Shown: positions 8,916 to 16,961, counted from the first letter of the stretch. The stretch is 64,000 bases of DNA from Ketobacter sp036337295 (GCA_036337295.1 JAYZEN010000010.1:18395-82394), one strand, 5' to 3'. Program-made: numbers and translations. The notes: a model not told the origin generated them from the letters alone.

Positions 8916-11600
8916 GTGACTACAAAAATTGAGCAGCATCTTCGTAATCTAGAGTCTTTGAAAGAAGATGATTTTTCGAAGCGGATTGTCAAACCATTAT
9001 TAGAAGCGATGGGGTATACAAGAGTTTGTTTTTATGGCGGACCTTACGAAAAAGGTAGGGATATTATTGCCACTCTAGATAAGCCTATGAGTAGCACGCC
9101 GTATGTAACGTACATACAGTCAAAAAAAGTTGGAAAATTAGGAAAGCCATCACAGGATGCTCCAGAGTTTACTAGACTCTTACATCAGCTTAGGCAAGCG
9201 GTTGGCACAGAGTTAACATTAATGGATGGCTTAAAAAAGCGCCCTGATGAAGTTTATTTAGCATTTCCTGAAAAGATGGATCAGAGGTTTAAGGATGAAG
9301 TTGAATCACAATTGTTTGATTTGCATCCAAGAATTGAACCAATCGATGGTGTTCGAATAATTGAGTTGATACATAAACACAAGCCAGAGCTTCTCGAAGT
9401 AATTACACCCATAGGGGATCTTCTTACTCCTGATATTGATTCGGAAAGTCTAAACAAGAATGAATTGAATGAAGCACTGCAAGATTTCACTGATCAGGAG
9501 TTGGAAAAATATTACTGTGATCTAGCTTTTTTTGTTGGAGCATTTGATTCAAATATATTGCTGTACTTAACGCTTACAATAAAAAATCTTCACCTGAAGT
9601 ATGTTGAGGGTGATTGGCCATCAACCAAGAGAGCTTTGCAATATTTTGAGTCCAATTACGGCTTGCAGCTTTCATGTCAGTCAATAAGTGAAATTGAAAA
9701 TAAATTTCATGCTGACAAGAAAAAGTATGAATCCAATGAAAACCAAACGTTGCTATCAAGCTTGGCAAGGGAGACCGATTTAGAGTCCGACTTGGGTGAT
9801 AAGATTCGATCCGCTCTTAGGTCATTGCATGCAGCCGTCTCAGAAAAAGAAGAATCCCTCAGAAAAAAGGATGCTAAGAAAGTTAGCAAAGCAGATACTG
9901 AGGCTATAAACAAAAAAAGAGAAATTATTGATTGGGTTTATCAAGCGATTTCTGGCGTATCGCTGGAAGATGTTCCGTTGGCTGATGACAGTTCATTTGA
10001 TTCTGAAATTCATACAATTGTTGATTGGATGAAAATGAGGCTAGATTGCACCAAGAAAATGGAATCCATTAAGAAGCAAGTGTTTTACAATCAACCGTAC
10101 GTTTTTGATTTAGATTGCGATCGTATTTTAGATTATTTTACTACCCAAAAAGAACTTTATCTAAAAGGGGTAGAAAATTTAAACAAAGGTGCATTGACGA
10201 AGTTTGAGCTGCTTGATTTTTTAAAGAGGACGCAGTCATATTTGTCTTTTTTGTCTCAGGTTAATCGTGAAGATTTTTTGTTTAGAACATCATTTGACTT
10301 CAAGAAAGAAAAGATCGGAGAGGATCGTGTCAGCATATCACCTGTGATCGTGTTTGATTCAGGTTATGATATAGCTGTATATGGTGGCGCCGGGGTTGGA
10401 AAAACAACTACTCTAAAGCGATATGCAAGAATTGCCGCAAATTCTGGGTCAAAATTAGTGTATTTGTCTTTGAATCATTTTGTTGGACAAGTTAAAGAGA
10501 TTTTGAATGATGAAGAGGGGGCAAAAAGCTTTAAAGATGACATGATTTTGAAACTAATATTGCTGAATTCTAATCGTGCTATTTCTCCAGAGAATGTCGC
10601 CAATTTGAAAGCCAGTATTACTGGTAGAATGACGGTAATACTTGATGGTCTGGATGAGGTGTTTAATGCTATTCCAGGGGTGCTGCCTGCAATCACCAAA
10701 TTTAAAAGTAAATTTCCAGACACTCAATTAATTATCTCTAGTCGAGATTGCGTTAGCTATTTAAATGAAATTGAATTTTTGGGAATTACACTTCTTCCTT
10801 TTACTGATGAACAGTTGTTGGAATTTATACGAAGTAAAGTTCAGAGCCAGTCGAACGCTGAGAAATTGGTGGAGTCCATCAAGGAGAAAAATTCATTCGA
10901 TTATTTGCGAACGCCTTTGTTAGCCACCATTATGTGCTCTCTGTCGGAGCATGGGGTTGTTGATGCGGATTCTGAGTGTGGAGTTTACAACAAGCGACTA
11001 AAATTGCTTACCGGAGAGTACGATAACTTTAAAAGGATTGAGCGTCAGACGTGCCCTCCAGAACTGCTCCAAAAGTGCTCAAAAAAGCTAGCTTTCTCTA
11101 TGCACAAAAAGGGGGTGAGAGAAGTTTCTAAAAATATGACTGTGAAAATGTTAATTGAAAGTATAGGTGAGCAATATACTCCCGATCTGATAAGTAGGTG
11201 TGTTGAAGAATTAATTGATCCATGCAATATTCTGCAAAAAGATGCTGTGTCAGGTTTGTATGGATTTGGACACTTTAGGATGCAGGAACATCTAGCATCT
11301 TTGGAAATAAGTAGCAACAGAGAAGTCGACATTGTCCAATTGGCTGAGGATGATTGGTGGCGTGGTGCTCTCTATATATATGCTCAGGAAAATAGCATTT
11401 ATAGTGTCTTTGATGATCTAGCAAAATCGGAACGCGTGACAATCAAAGGCCTGCAAAAAACTTTAAGTCTTATGATTAATGCAAGACCAAACAGGGAAAA
11501 AATTGGTCTGACTGATATGCTAAACCAAGCTCTGGAAGCAGAAAGATACGACGACCTTTCTATGGACCGTTTCTGGGACGACTATGGCGACGACTATTAA
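8916..11600 (+). CDS. Nuclease-NACHT NTPase, probable antiphage/self-defence protein
   Basis: 894 aa. Residues about 1-150 look like an Mrr-type PD-(D/E)XK nuclease: DFSKRIVKPLLEAMGY, then GRDI (Asp49) and YIQSKK (Gln68, Lys70). A long helical middle region (about 180-470) is rich in Lys/Glu. The NACHT/STAND core has Walker A GGAGVGKTT (490-498), a Walker B with the NACHT-type acidic cluster DGLDE (577-581), and a sensor-like region LIISSRDCVSYL. The C-terminal about 250 residues are helical with no recognised repeats. Known: bacterial NACHT proteins with nuclease effectors act in phage defence by oligomerising on a trigger. Inferred: the same here. A GTG start is needed because the overlapping ATG reads straight into TGA; the RBS is poor. 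AT-rich and in a relic-bounded island, so likely acquired. Confidence 0.8.
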   Translation: MTTKIEQHLRNLESLKEDDFSKRIVKPLLEAMGYTRVCFYGGPYEKGRDIIATLDKPMSSTPYVTYIQSKKVGKLGKPSQDAPEFTRLLHQLRQAVGTELTLMDGLKKRPDEVYLAFPEKMDQRFKDEVESQLFDLHPRIEPIDGVRIIELIHKHKPELLEVITPIGDLLTPDIDSESLNKNELNEALQDFTDQELEKYYCDLAFFVGAFDSNILLYLTLTIKNLHLKYVEGDWPSTKRALQYFESNYGLQLSCQSISEIENKFHADKKKYESNENQTLLSSLARETDLESDLGDKIRSALRSLHAAVSEKEESLRKKDAKKVSKADTEAINKKREIIDWVYQAISGVSLEDVPLADDSSFDSEIHTIVDWMKMRLDCTKKMESIKKQVFYNQPYVFDLDCDRILDYFTTQKELYLKGVENLNKGALTKFELLDFLKRTQSYLSFLSQVNREDFLFRTSFDFKKEKIGEDRVSISPVIVFDSGYDIAVYGGAGVGKTTTLKRYARIAANSGSKLVYLSLNHFVGQVKEILNDEEGAKSFKDDMILKLILLNSNRAISPENVANLKASITGRMTVILDGLDEVFNAIPGVLPAITKFKSKFPDTQLIISSRDCVSYLNEIEFLGITLLPFTDEQLLEFIRSKVQSQSNAEKLVESIKEKNSFDYLRTPLLATIMCSLSEHGVVDADSECGVYNKRLKLLTGEYDNFKRIERQTCPPELLQKCSKKLAFSMHKKGVREVSKNMTVKMLIESIGEQYTPDLISRCVEELIDPCNILQKDAVSGLYGFGHFRMQEHLASLEISSNREVDIVQLAEDDWWRGALYIYAQENSIYSVFDDLAKSERVTIKGLQKTLSLMINARPNREKIGLTDMLNQALEAERYDDLSMDRFWDDYGDDY

Positions 11601-11764
11601 TAACCATTTCGAGCTTACGCAACCATAACTTACCTCGCAATGTTCGTTAATAGGGGCGCTAGCCAATTCAGCTTGTAGTTAATCCTTTGTTCATTGCAGC
11701 AAGAATAAACACAATAAATGCTGCAAGAACTGGGGTTGATAAAAAGGAGCGAGCATAAAATTGT
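11601..11764. other. Non-coding right end of the AT-rich island
   Basis: No credible gene. The minus strand has a short open stretch with a TM-like run (STPVLAAFIVFILAAMNKGL, stop near 11668), but it has no start of its own and reads out of the AraC relic, so I treat it as debris. The base composition changes from AT-rich to GC-rich at about 11.8 kb. Confidence 0.4.
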
Positions 11765-12085
11765 AGTATTATGCTATTTGGTTTGCGAAGCAACACCAGT
11801 CCAGCTTGGTTGCTTGCAAGCGGGCAAAGATCTCCTGAATGATCAACAGCGCCACGGTGGCTAGCAATGCGGGCTCGTCCAGCAGCCCAAGCAATCAATC
11901 CAGTGCGCTCAGCATCGCCTCGTCCACGGTACTTTTCGACAGGACACAGTATTTGGTAACCTGGGCAGAGCGAGCCGGAGGCCACTTGCATGACCAGTTG
12001 TGGATTAAGTTGTAGCATGATCCAAGATAAGGTTCAGCCGAGCTGGCCTGCATCACGCGGGAGACCACCAGCCATGAAAGGGTGA
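11765..12085 (-). pseudogene. Frameshifted relic of an AraC-family regulator (AraC_N ligand domain)
   Basis: Reading the minus strand and switching frames recovers consecutive pieces of the AraC_N domain. These are LVVSRVMQASSAEPYLG, then LQLNPQLVMQVAS in another frame, then STVDEAMLSALD followed by a stop and LLGLLDEPALLATVALLIIQ EIFARL. Intact relatives read as ...LVVS..PV...S.E.PYLGL.L.LDP... and ...LL.LLD.P....L.PLI.REI..RLL. The beginning and the whole helix-turn-helix half are missing. The relic lies head-to-head with the PfpI gene, a usual place for its former regulator. Confidence 0.65.
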
Positions 12086-12088
12086 TCC

Positions 12089-12673
12089 ATGAACATCGGA
12101 ATCTACATCTACAACAATACAGAAGTATTGGATTTCTCAGGCCCCTTCGAAGTCTTCTCCACTGCATCCAGAGTTTGCCAGAACAATCAGCCATTCAACC
12201 CATTCCTGATTGCCGAGAATCTCGATCCCGTCATCGCCAGGGCAGGCTATCGGGTATTACCGGATTTTGATTTGTCCAACCATCCCAAGCTGGATGTGTT
12301 GATCATTCCCGGTGGCGTTCACACCCATCAGATGAGTAAACAGAACGTTCTGGACTGGATTTCCCTTCAAGCATCCAAAGTATCGCTGATCACTTCGGTG
12401 TCCACCGGCGCCTTTTTACTGGCTCAGGCTCAGGTGTTGTCCAACCAACAAGTGACAACCCACTGGGAGGATATCCCTGATCTGAAAGCTCAGTTCCCTC
12501 AGCTTGATGCGATAGAACAGGTACGCTGGGTCGATCAGGGAAACATCGTGACATCCGCTGCTATTTCGGCAGGCATTGATATGAGCCTGCACCTGGTCAG
12601 TAAACTGCACAGCCTTGAACTGGCCGAGGCGACGGCAAAGCAGATGGATTTTGCCTGGGCTAAAAGCGCCTGA
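12089..12673 (+). CDS. DJ-1/PfpI-family protein with Ser in place of the nucleophile Cys
   Basis: 194 aa, the full length of the single-domain DJ-1/PfpI (GATase1-like) fold. IYIYNNTEVLDFSGPFEVF holds the acidic residues near the active site, and DVLIIPGG is the conserved strand-turn. At the nucleophile elbow, where relatives have a Cys (xVCTGAxxLA), this protein reads TSVSTGAFLLAQA, so Ser105 replaces Cys. TTHWEDIPDL follows as in the isonitrile hydratase/AraC-linked subgroup. A Ser here would abolish or change thiol chemistry, so hydratase or glyoxalase activity should not be assumed. RBS AAGGGTG lies 5 nt before the ATG. It is divergent from the AraC relic. Confidence 0.85.
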   Translation: MNIGIYIYNNTEVLDFSGPFEVFSTASRVCQNNQPFNPFLIAENLDPVIARAGYRVLPDFDLSNHPKLDVLIIPGGVHTHQMSKQNVLDWISLQASKVSLITSVSTGAFLLAQAQVLSNQQVTTHWEDIPDLKAQFPQLDAIEQVRWVDQGNIVTSAAISAGIDMSLHLVSKLHSLELAEATAKQMDFAWAKSA

Positions 12674-12674
12674 G

Positions 12675-12880
12675 ATTGATCGCGGGGAAGGCAATTTTGC
12701 CACTGGGAAGCCTTCATTGATCACTGGGGCACCAGTTTCTCCGCTGGGAAGCCCCCATTGATCACCGGGAAGCCAACTTTCCCCACTGGGAGGCCCCGAT
12801 TGATCAACGGGAAACCAATTTCACCACCGGGAAGCCCCAACTGATCATCGGGAAACCAATTTCTCCAGGGGGAAGCCTGT
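12675..12880. repeat. Five-copy 41-bp tandem repeat with an internal ~20-bp half-period
   Basis: Imperfect units start at 12675, 12716, 12757, 12799 and 12840 (spacing 41, 41, 42, 41). Each begins ATTGATCA or a variant and contains two similar halves, (A)CCGGGAAGCC and (C)ACTGGGAAGCC, so the array can also be read as about ten units of 20-21 bp. It begins two bases after the PfpI stop and ends 57 bases before the stop of the convergent gene. The unit is not a multiple of three and no long frame crosses it, so it is not a coding repeat. Confidence 0.9.
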
Positions 12881-12937
12881 ATGCAGAATACCCGCTCAGC
12901 GAAGCTGGAGGAAAAGCTAACCCAAACCCAGCACGTA

Positions 12938-13579
12938 TTACCTTCGTCGAGAACGCCCTGCTTTGCGTTCTCGCATCAGCATCATCAACCCAGCAAGCAA
13001 CCCAAGCGCCAGTCCACCAGCACTTGCAGATATCTCTGGCACCGCATGGGGCCGGCTCCAGGAGCCAGCGCCTTCAGAGTACCAGTAGACGTCTGGCCCA
13101 TCGCCTCCGATGCGAAAGTAATCTCCCTTCTCGCTGCTGATGCCACCGTCCGGTGGTCCGGCAAGAAAGTCACTTTCCCAGGAGACGATTTGGCGGTTTT
13201 CGTCGGTGGTGAAATTGAAGAAAGCCTCAATGGCCGGAAACTCGTGGATATCAAATGCCAGCAGCCCATCAACCTGGCTTGCATTATCCAGAATGCCGAA
13301 TGGCGTATTGATGGTGTAGTCCTCGTGTTCAAAATAGGCGGCGATGGCCACAAACGACACCGTTGCATTGACCAGAGTGCCTCCGGGCAACGCGTTCTCA
13401 TCGATCAATATGTCGCCGGTGTAACCAGGAAACGTATCCGGAAAGCCACTGTAGTCGGTGCTTTCATCAATCAGTAACGGCCCACCCGAGTAGGTGTATT
13501 TCCATACTTGCCCGTAAGAAACATTAGACAGTGCCAGCACGCTAACCACTGTAAAGATCTTCCCCAAACGAATTCCCAT
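12938..13579 (-). CDS. Secreted protein with PEP-CTERM-like (VPEIS) sorting tail
   Basis: 213 aa from the chosen ATG at 13579, which has AAGGGGG about 8 nt upstream; an in-frame ATG 14 codons earlier has no RBS. Signal peptide: MGIRLGKIFTVVSVLALSNV SYG. The body is acidic and beta-rich with no cysteines that I see. The tail is tripartite, as in exosortase substrates: VPEIS at 180-184, a hydrophobic stretch GGLALGLLAGLMMLM, and the Arg-rich end RERKAGRSRRR. The VPEI start resembles the VPEID tail of the protein at 16547, suggesting both are handled by the exosortase at 16962. The 3' coding end holds an 8-bp hairpin (GAGAACGC/GCGTTCTC). Confidence 0.75.
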   Translation of the reverse strand: MGIRLGKIFTVVSVLALSNVSYGQVWKYTYSGGPLLIDESTDYSGFPDTFPGYTGDILIDENALPGGTLVNATVSFVAIAAYFEHEDYTINTPFGILDNASQVDGLLAFDIHEFPAIEAFFNFTTDENRQIVSWESDFLAGPPDGGISSEKGDYFRIGGDGPDVYWYSEGAGSWSRPHAVPEISASAGGLALGLLAGLMMLMRERKAGRSRRR

Positions 13580-13837
13580 TTCCAGCCCCCTTGTACTCTT
13601 TGGATGCAAATTAGCCAGCAAATTCTCTTCCCGGCCACTTCACTCAATCAACTCGCTTCACTAGTGCCTCGTGAAGAGATTATGCTCGTTGTCAGGATTA
13701 TCCGCGTCCCATTACAAATCAATCCGAATTGCCCATGATATGATCCATAACGCTGATCAACCAGCACACAGATCAAAACTAGAACACAATTTTATCGAGC
13801 CCATACGCTACTACACTTAACCCGAACCTATTGGCTA

Positions 13838-16192
13838 ATGGAATGGTGGGGCATGGACAAAAACATAGACCGGCTCTTGTTCGGGCTTCTTCTTGTATCT
13901 TTTTTAATCACTTCAGGCTGTAAATCCCAGGAATACGAGATCGTATTGCCGTACAAGAACGCGCGCTTTATCAATCAACTACCAGAACGTTTTTTGATCC
14001 GCTGCGATGAACTGCCAGAGCGCATTACCTTGAATGGCGTGCCCGTGCAGCATCTGTTCGAGTTCGCCGAGGGTCAGGCCATCGCCAGTGGTTTAGATCT
14101 TTCCCCTTATCTCACCCAGGGCCAGAACAATCTGTCGGTGAATCCGCAGGAGTTCGGGCCAAGGCGCTTTTTCTTCTTTGATAACCAGGGGCCGCGGGTT
14201 GTTGTTACAGAAGTGCTGATTACTGAAGCGCTGCCCACCGAATCACAAGCCGGGGACTTGGTGACCATTCACGGCAAGTTGGTGGACCCGTCCGGGGTGT
14301 ATGCCATGGCGGTGAACGGGGTACCCGCCACGCTGGGCAGTCGTAATGAGTTCGAGGTTCAGGTCAGCCCCAGTCAGTTTTATCAGTTCAACACCGAGGA
14401 CGTGTACGCCCAGGTGGACACGCAGCACTACGCCGATCGCGCCACGGTGCTGAATGACATCGTGAAGCTGGATGTGGATCAGGCCACCATTGATGAGCTG
14501 GTGCCCTTCGCCCAGGAGCTGGTGGAGGAACAGAACCTGGCGGCGTTGCTGGGCAGCGCCAACGCCAATACGTTGTTCAGTGAGTCGGTATCGATTGGCT
14601 TGGGTAAGGTGGTGATTGTGCCCCGGCAGTGTTTCGAGGTCTGCGTGCCCTTCGTCGGTTGTTACGAGGATTGCACGCCGGAGGTGGCCATCGGCCCCTT
14701 GAATGTGGATCTGATTTCTGTGAGCGCCACGTTAACGGATCTGGAGTTTGAAGAGCTGGAGATCAATGAGCTGGATCTGAAGTCCGGTTCCGGTTGGGAT
14801 GGCGTAAGTCTGGACGCAGAACTGCGCGACACGGATCTGGGTGTGCGCATCAACAGCCGTCTGTTGAGCTTCAACTCTGAAGAAAACGAGTTGATGGACC
14901 TGCTGGGTATTAACACCTCCGGTTTGACGGTGGGCTTTAATGCGGGCATCAATGTGAATCGTCTGCGTCTGGCCGCTGACTTTGGCCTGGAGGCGGAAGA
15001 CGGCGATGTGAACGTCAGCGTGCAGTCCATCAATGCCATCGGCCTGGGCGGCGCCGACAGCGATTTCAATCTCAATTTCAATCTGCCTGCGGCGATTCGT
15101 AATTTTGGCTTCGGCCTGGCGGGCAGGGTGGCCGATCTGATCGAAAGCGGCATCGAAGGCGCCCGCGATCTGATTGTGGATCTGTTGCTGGGCAAGCTGG
15201 TGCCGCTACTTGCCAACCTGATCATCGACCCGTTGATCAATGAGCTGCAGGTGCGCCTGGGTGCCACGGTGAACAATGGCGCCTTCCTCACGGCGTTAGT
15301 GGGTGTGCAGGATCTGGATGTAGTGGACAGTAACCGCATGACGATCTCCCTGATGGGCCGCATCGGCACCGAGTCCACCGAGCTGAGCCCGGGCGACATC
15401 GAGCTGGGCGTGAACCTGGGCTTCCCCGAGGTGTTGCAGCTGGACGATCACATCTTCCCGGATCTGCTGGGCATCCCCGAGCAACTGGGCCCCGCCCCCG
15501 GACTGGCCCCCAATATGTTGGGCTTCCGCTTTACTCCCACCACCGTGCCCGCCGCGGATAACAGCGCCAACCTGGGGCTGGTGGTGAACAGCAACATCAT
15601 CAACCAGGCGCTGCTGGCGGTGTATGAGGCGGGCATCCTCTCGCCCACGGTGCCCATTCTGGATGAGCTGACGGAAACCGGCGGCTACTTTATTACGACT
15701 ATGGACAACGCCAACACCCGCATCGTGCTGGCACCGAAGAGTGTTCCGGAGTTGTCTTTCCGGGGCGTTGATCAATCCATTGCCTTCCTCACCGTGGATT
15801 ACTTCGAGATCCATTATGAAGTGCGTAATGAGGCCGGGGACTGGGAACTGGCCAGCCGCACCAGCTTTAATATGGAAGTACCAGTACAGCTTGCCACCGA
15901 CGGCGAAAGCGGCCTGCAACTGGCCCTGATCAACCCGCAGATCGACATCAGCCTGAACCTGGGCCAGTGGTACGACTACCGCCTGCAGTTCCCACCCAAG
16001 CTGTTTTTTGGCCGCGCCATTGCCGGCCTGATTCTGGAGCAGATCAATCGCGGGCTGGGTGTGGTGCAGCTGCCCGATAGTCTGGTGTTAAGTTATGGCG
16101 ACAGCAGCCTGTCGATCATGCCGGGGACTGTGAAGACGGTGGGTAAGCCGCGGCATCATTTTGGGTTTAGTGCGAGTTTTGATGCGCTATGA
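13838..16192 (+). CDS. Large lipoprotein of unknown function
   Basis: 784 aa (or 779 from the second ATG, MDKNIDRLL). The lipoprotein signal is LLFGLLLVSFLITSGC with Cys27 as the lipid-bearing residue. No family recognised. Features: a Cys-rich patch QCFEVCVPFVGCYEDC near residues 266-281; several long alternating segments rich in L/V/D/N (NVDLISVSATLTDLEFEELE, INVNRLRLAADFGLE); and amphipathic stretches such as IRNFGFGLAGRVADLIESGI and LLLGKLVPLLANLIIDPLIN. The beta-helix-beta feel recalls lipid-binding TULIP-like folds, but that is only an impression. It lies between the two putative exosortase substrates. A GC-rich hairpin follows the stop. Confidence 0.8.
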   Translation: MEWWGMDKNIDRLLFGLLLVSFLITSGCKSQEYEIVLPYKNARFINQLPERFLIRCDELPERITLNGVPVQHLFEFAEGQAIASGLDLSPYLTQGQNNLSVNPQEFGPRRFFFFDNQGPRVVVTEVLITEALPTESQAGDLVTIHGKLVDPSGVYAMAVNGVPATLGSRNEFEVQVSPSQFYQFNTEDVYAQVDTQHYADRATVLNDIVKLDVDQATIDELVPFAQELVEEQNLAALLGSANANTLFSESVSIGLGKVVIVPRQCFEVCVPFVGCYEDCTPEVAIGPLNVDLISVSATLTDLEFEELEINELDLKSGSGWDGVSLDAELRDTDLGVRINSRLLSFNSEENELMDLLGINTSGLTVGFNAGINVNRLRLAADFGLEAEDGDVNVSVQSINAIGLGGADSDFNLNFNLPAAIRNFGFGLAGRVADLIESGIEGARDLIVDLLLGKLVPLLANLIIDPLINELQVRLGATVNNGAFLTALVGVQDLDVVDSNRMTISLMGRIGTESTELSPGDIELGVNLGFPEVLQLDDHIFPDLLGIPEQLGPAPGLAPNMLGFRFTPTTVPAADNSANLGLVVNSNIINQALLAVYEAGILSPTVPILDELTETGGYFITTMDNANTRIVLAPKSVPELSFRGVDQSIAFLTVDYFEIHYEVRNEAGDWELASRTSFNMEVPVQLATDGESGLQLALINPQIDISLNLGQWYDYRLQFPPKLFFGRAIAGLILEQINRGLGVVQLPDSLVLSYGDSSLSIMPGTVKTVGKPRHHFGFSASFDAL

Positions 16193-16220
16193 TGCTGATT
16201 TAGTAGCCATTGTTCCAGGA

Positions 16221-16253
16221 CCGGCCGGGTCGTTATGTGTACGCCCCGGTCGG
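16221..16253 (+). terminator. GC-rich hairpin after the 784-aa lipoprotein gene
   Basis: CCGGCCGGG(T)CG pairs with CG(C)CCCGGTCGG around a 9-base loop, with one mismatch and one G-T pair. It starts 28 bases after the stop codon. The following sequence (GATTTATCC) lacks a strong T-run, so termination may be partial. Confidence 0.5.
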
Positions 16254-16392
16254 GATTTATCCTACCCCAAAGCATCCCCAACGCCGAAAAACTGTGAACC
16301 ACTAGACTATTTGACTTAATTTTCGTCGATTAATTTTACACCACGAGCATCTCAAAAAACCTAAATCATTGTTTTTTAAACCTAATTTGTAT

Positions 16393-16410
16393 TTGGCTTG
16401 GATTTTGCGA
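16393..16410 (+). promoter_or_regulatory. Candidate sigma-54 (RpoN) promoter for the VPEID-CTERM gene
   Basis: TTGGCTTGGATTTTGCGA has the invariant GG (16395-16396) and GC (16407-16408) exactly 10 bases apart, inside TGGC and TTGC cores, as in the consensus TGGCACG-N4-TTGCW. The A and C of the -24 element are replaced by T. Known: exosortase/PEP-CTERM genes in several proteobacteria are driven by sigma-54 with the PrsK/PrsR pair. No such regulator pair is in this window. Confidence 0.4.
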
Positions 16411-16546
16411 ACGGAATCACGTCAAATGCTTTCCTGGCTGTGCAATTTTTGGCCAAAGAGTGCATTGGTCTATTGGGGGATGGGCATTATCAGTCGATTT
16501 GTACTGTTAGTTCCCAGCTCATAATCAAACACTTTGGAGTTTTGCT

Positions 16547-16867
16547 ATGAGAAAAGCTATTTTGCTGGCATTTGCCTTGAGCGCAGCATTGTTCTCATCC
16601 AGTACCTTCGCTACGTATGGACATGGCGGTGGTGGATACGGCGGTGGTGGATACGGCGGCGGCGGATACGGCGATAATTGTACTTGGGTATGGTACGGGT
16701 TCATTCCCGTGAAAAAGTGCTCCAAGCCTGATCCAACCCCGACCCCGGAACCGGGTCCAACTGCCGTACCTGAAATTGACGGTGCCGGCGCGGGTATTGC
16801 CTTCGCACTGGTAGGTGGTTTGGTTCTCGCGTATCGCGAGCGTCAACTGTCCAAGAAGTCCAAGTAA
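16547..16867 (+). CDS. VPEID-CTERM sorting-domain protein, Gly/Tyr-rich exosortase E substrate
   Basis: 106 aa. Signal peptide MRKAILLAFALSAALFSSST FA; Gly/Tyr-rich repeat region (about 25-42, GGGGYG three times); a short segment with two Cys (NCTWVWYGFIPVKKC); a Pro/Thr linker (PDPTPTPEPGP). The C-terminal sorting signal is VPEID (74-78), a hydrophobic helix GAGIAFALVGGLVLAY and basic RERQLSKKSK. This VPEID motif defines a small family found next to exosortase E genes, and xrtE follows 94 bp downstream. Expected fate: export, cleavage at the VPEID region by XrtE, and attachment to or release at the envelope. RBS GGAG lies 8 nt upstream. A hairpin terminator separates it from xrtE, which would allow the small substrate to be made in excess. 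Confidence 0.93.
   Translation: MRKAILLAFALSAALFSSSTFATYGHGGGGYGGGGYGGGGYGDNCTWVWYGFIPVKKCSKPDPTPTPEPGPTAVPEIDGAGAGIAFALVGGLVLAYRERQLSKKSK
16625..16669 (+). repeat. Three 15-bp in-frame repeats coding GGGGY
   Basis: GGCGGTGGTGGATAC occurs twice exactly and once with two silent changes (GGCGGCGGCGGATAC). It encodes the Gly/Tyr-rich segment of the VPEID-CTERM protein, and copy-number variation would change its length in steps of five residues. Confidence 0.9.
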
Positions 16868-16879
16868 GCTTCTGAAACA

Positions 16880-16919
16880 AAGATCAACCCCATGGCCAGT
16901 GTCATGGGGTTAATCTTTT
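16880..16919 (+). terminator. Rho-independent terminator/attenuator between the VPEID gene and xrtE
   Basis: The stem AACCCCATG/CATGGGGTT is a perfect 9 bp around GCCAGTGT, extended by AAGAT/ATCTT on the outside and followed by TTTTG. It ends 43 bases before the xrtE start, so it probably sets substrate expression above that of the sorting enzyme. Confidence 0.8.
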
Positions 16920-16961
16920 GATCCGCTGATGTTCTGGGCTTGCCTGGAGATTTGATTCCCC

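Larger units (their letters stand above)
16193..16546 (+). other. 354-bp intergenic region upstream of the VPEID-CTERM gene
   Basis: No gene is seen. It contains a GC-rich hairpin soon after the lipoprotein stop, a markedly AT-rich section (16300-16400), and a candidate sigma-54 promoter at 16393-16410. This leaves an untranslated leader of about 125 bases before the VPEID gene, long enough for post-transcriptional control, although I see no known riboswitch. Confidence 0.5.

Noticed and set aside
12675..12880. CRISPR array
   Set aside because: Repeats are directly tandem with no spacers and differ among themselves; no cas genes are in the window.
12950..12975. Hairpin GAGAACGC/GCGTTCTC as a terminator
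   Set aside because: It lies inside the coding end of the VPEIS protein (Arg-rich codons) and has no T-run, so it may just reflect the codons, though it could still affect RNA stability.
12881..13477. 198-aa plus-strand ORF opposite the VPEIS-tailed protein
   Set aside because: It is a shadow frame: the minus frame has a signal peptide, a clear RBS and a sorting tail, while the plus frame has no recognisable features.
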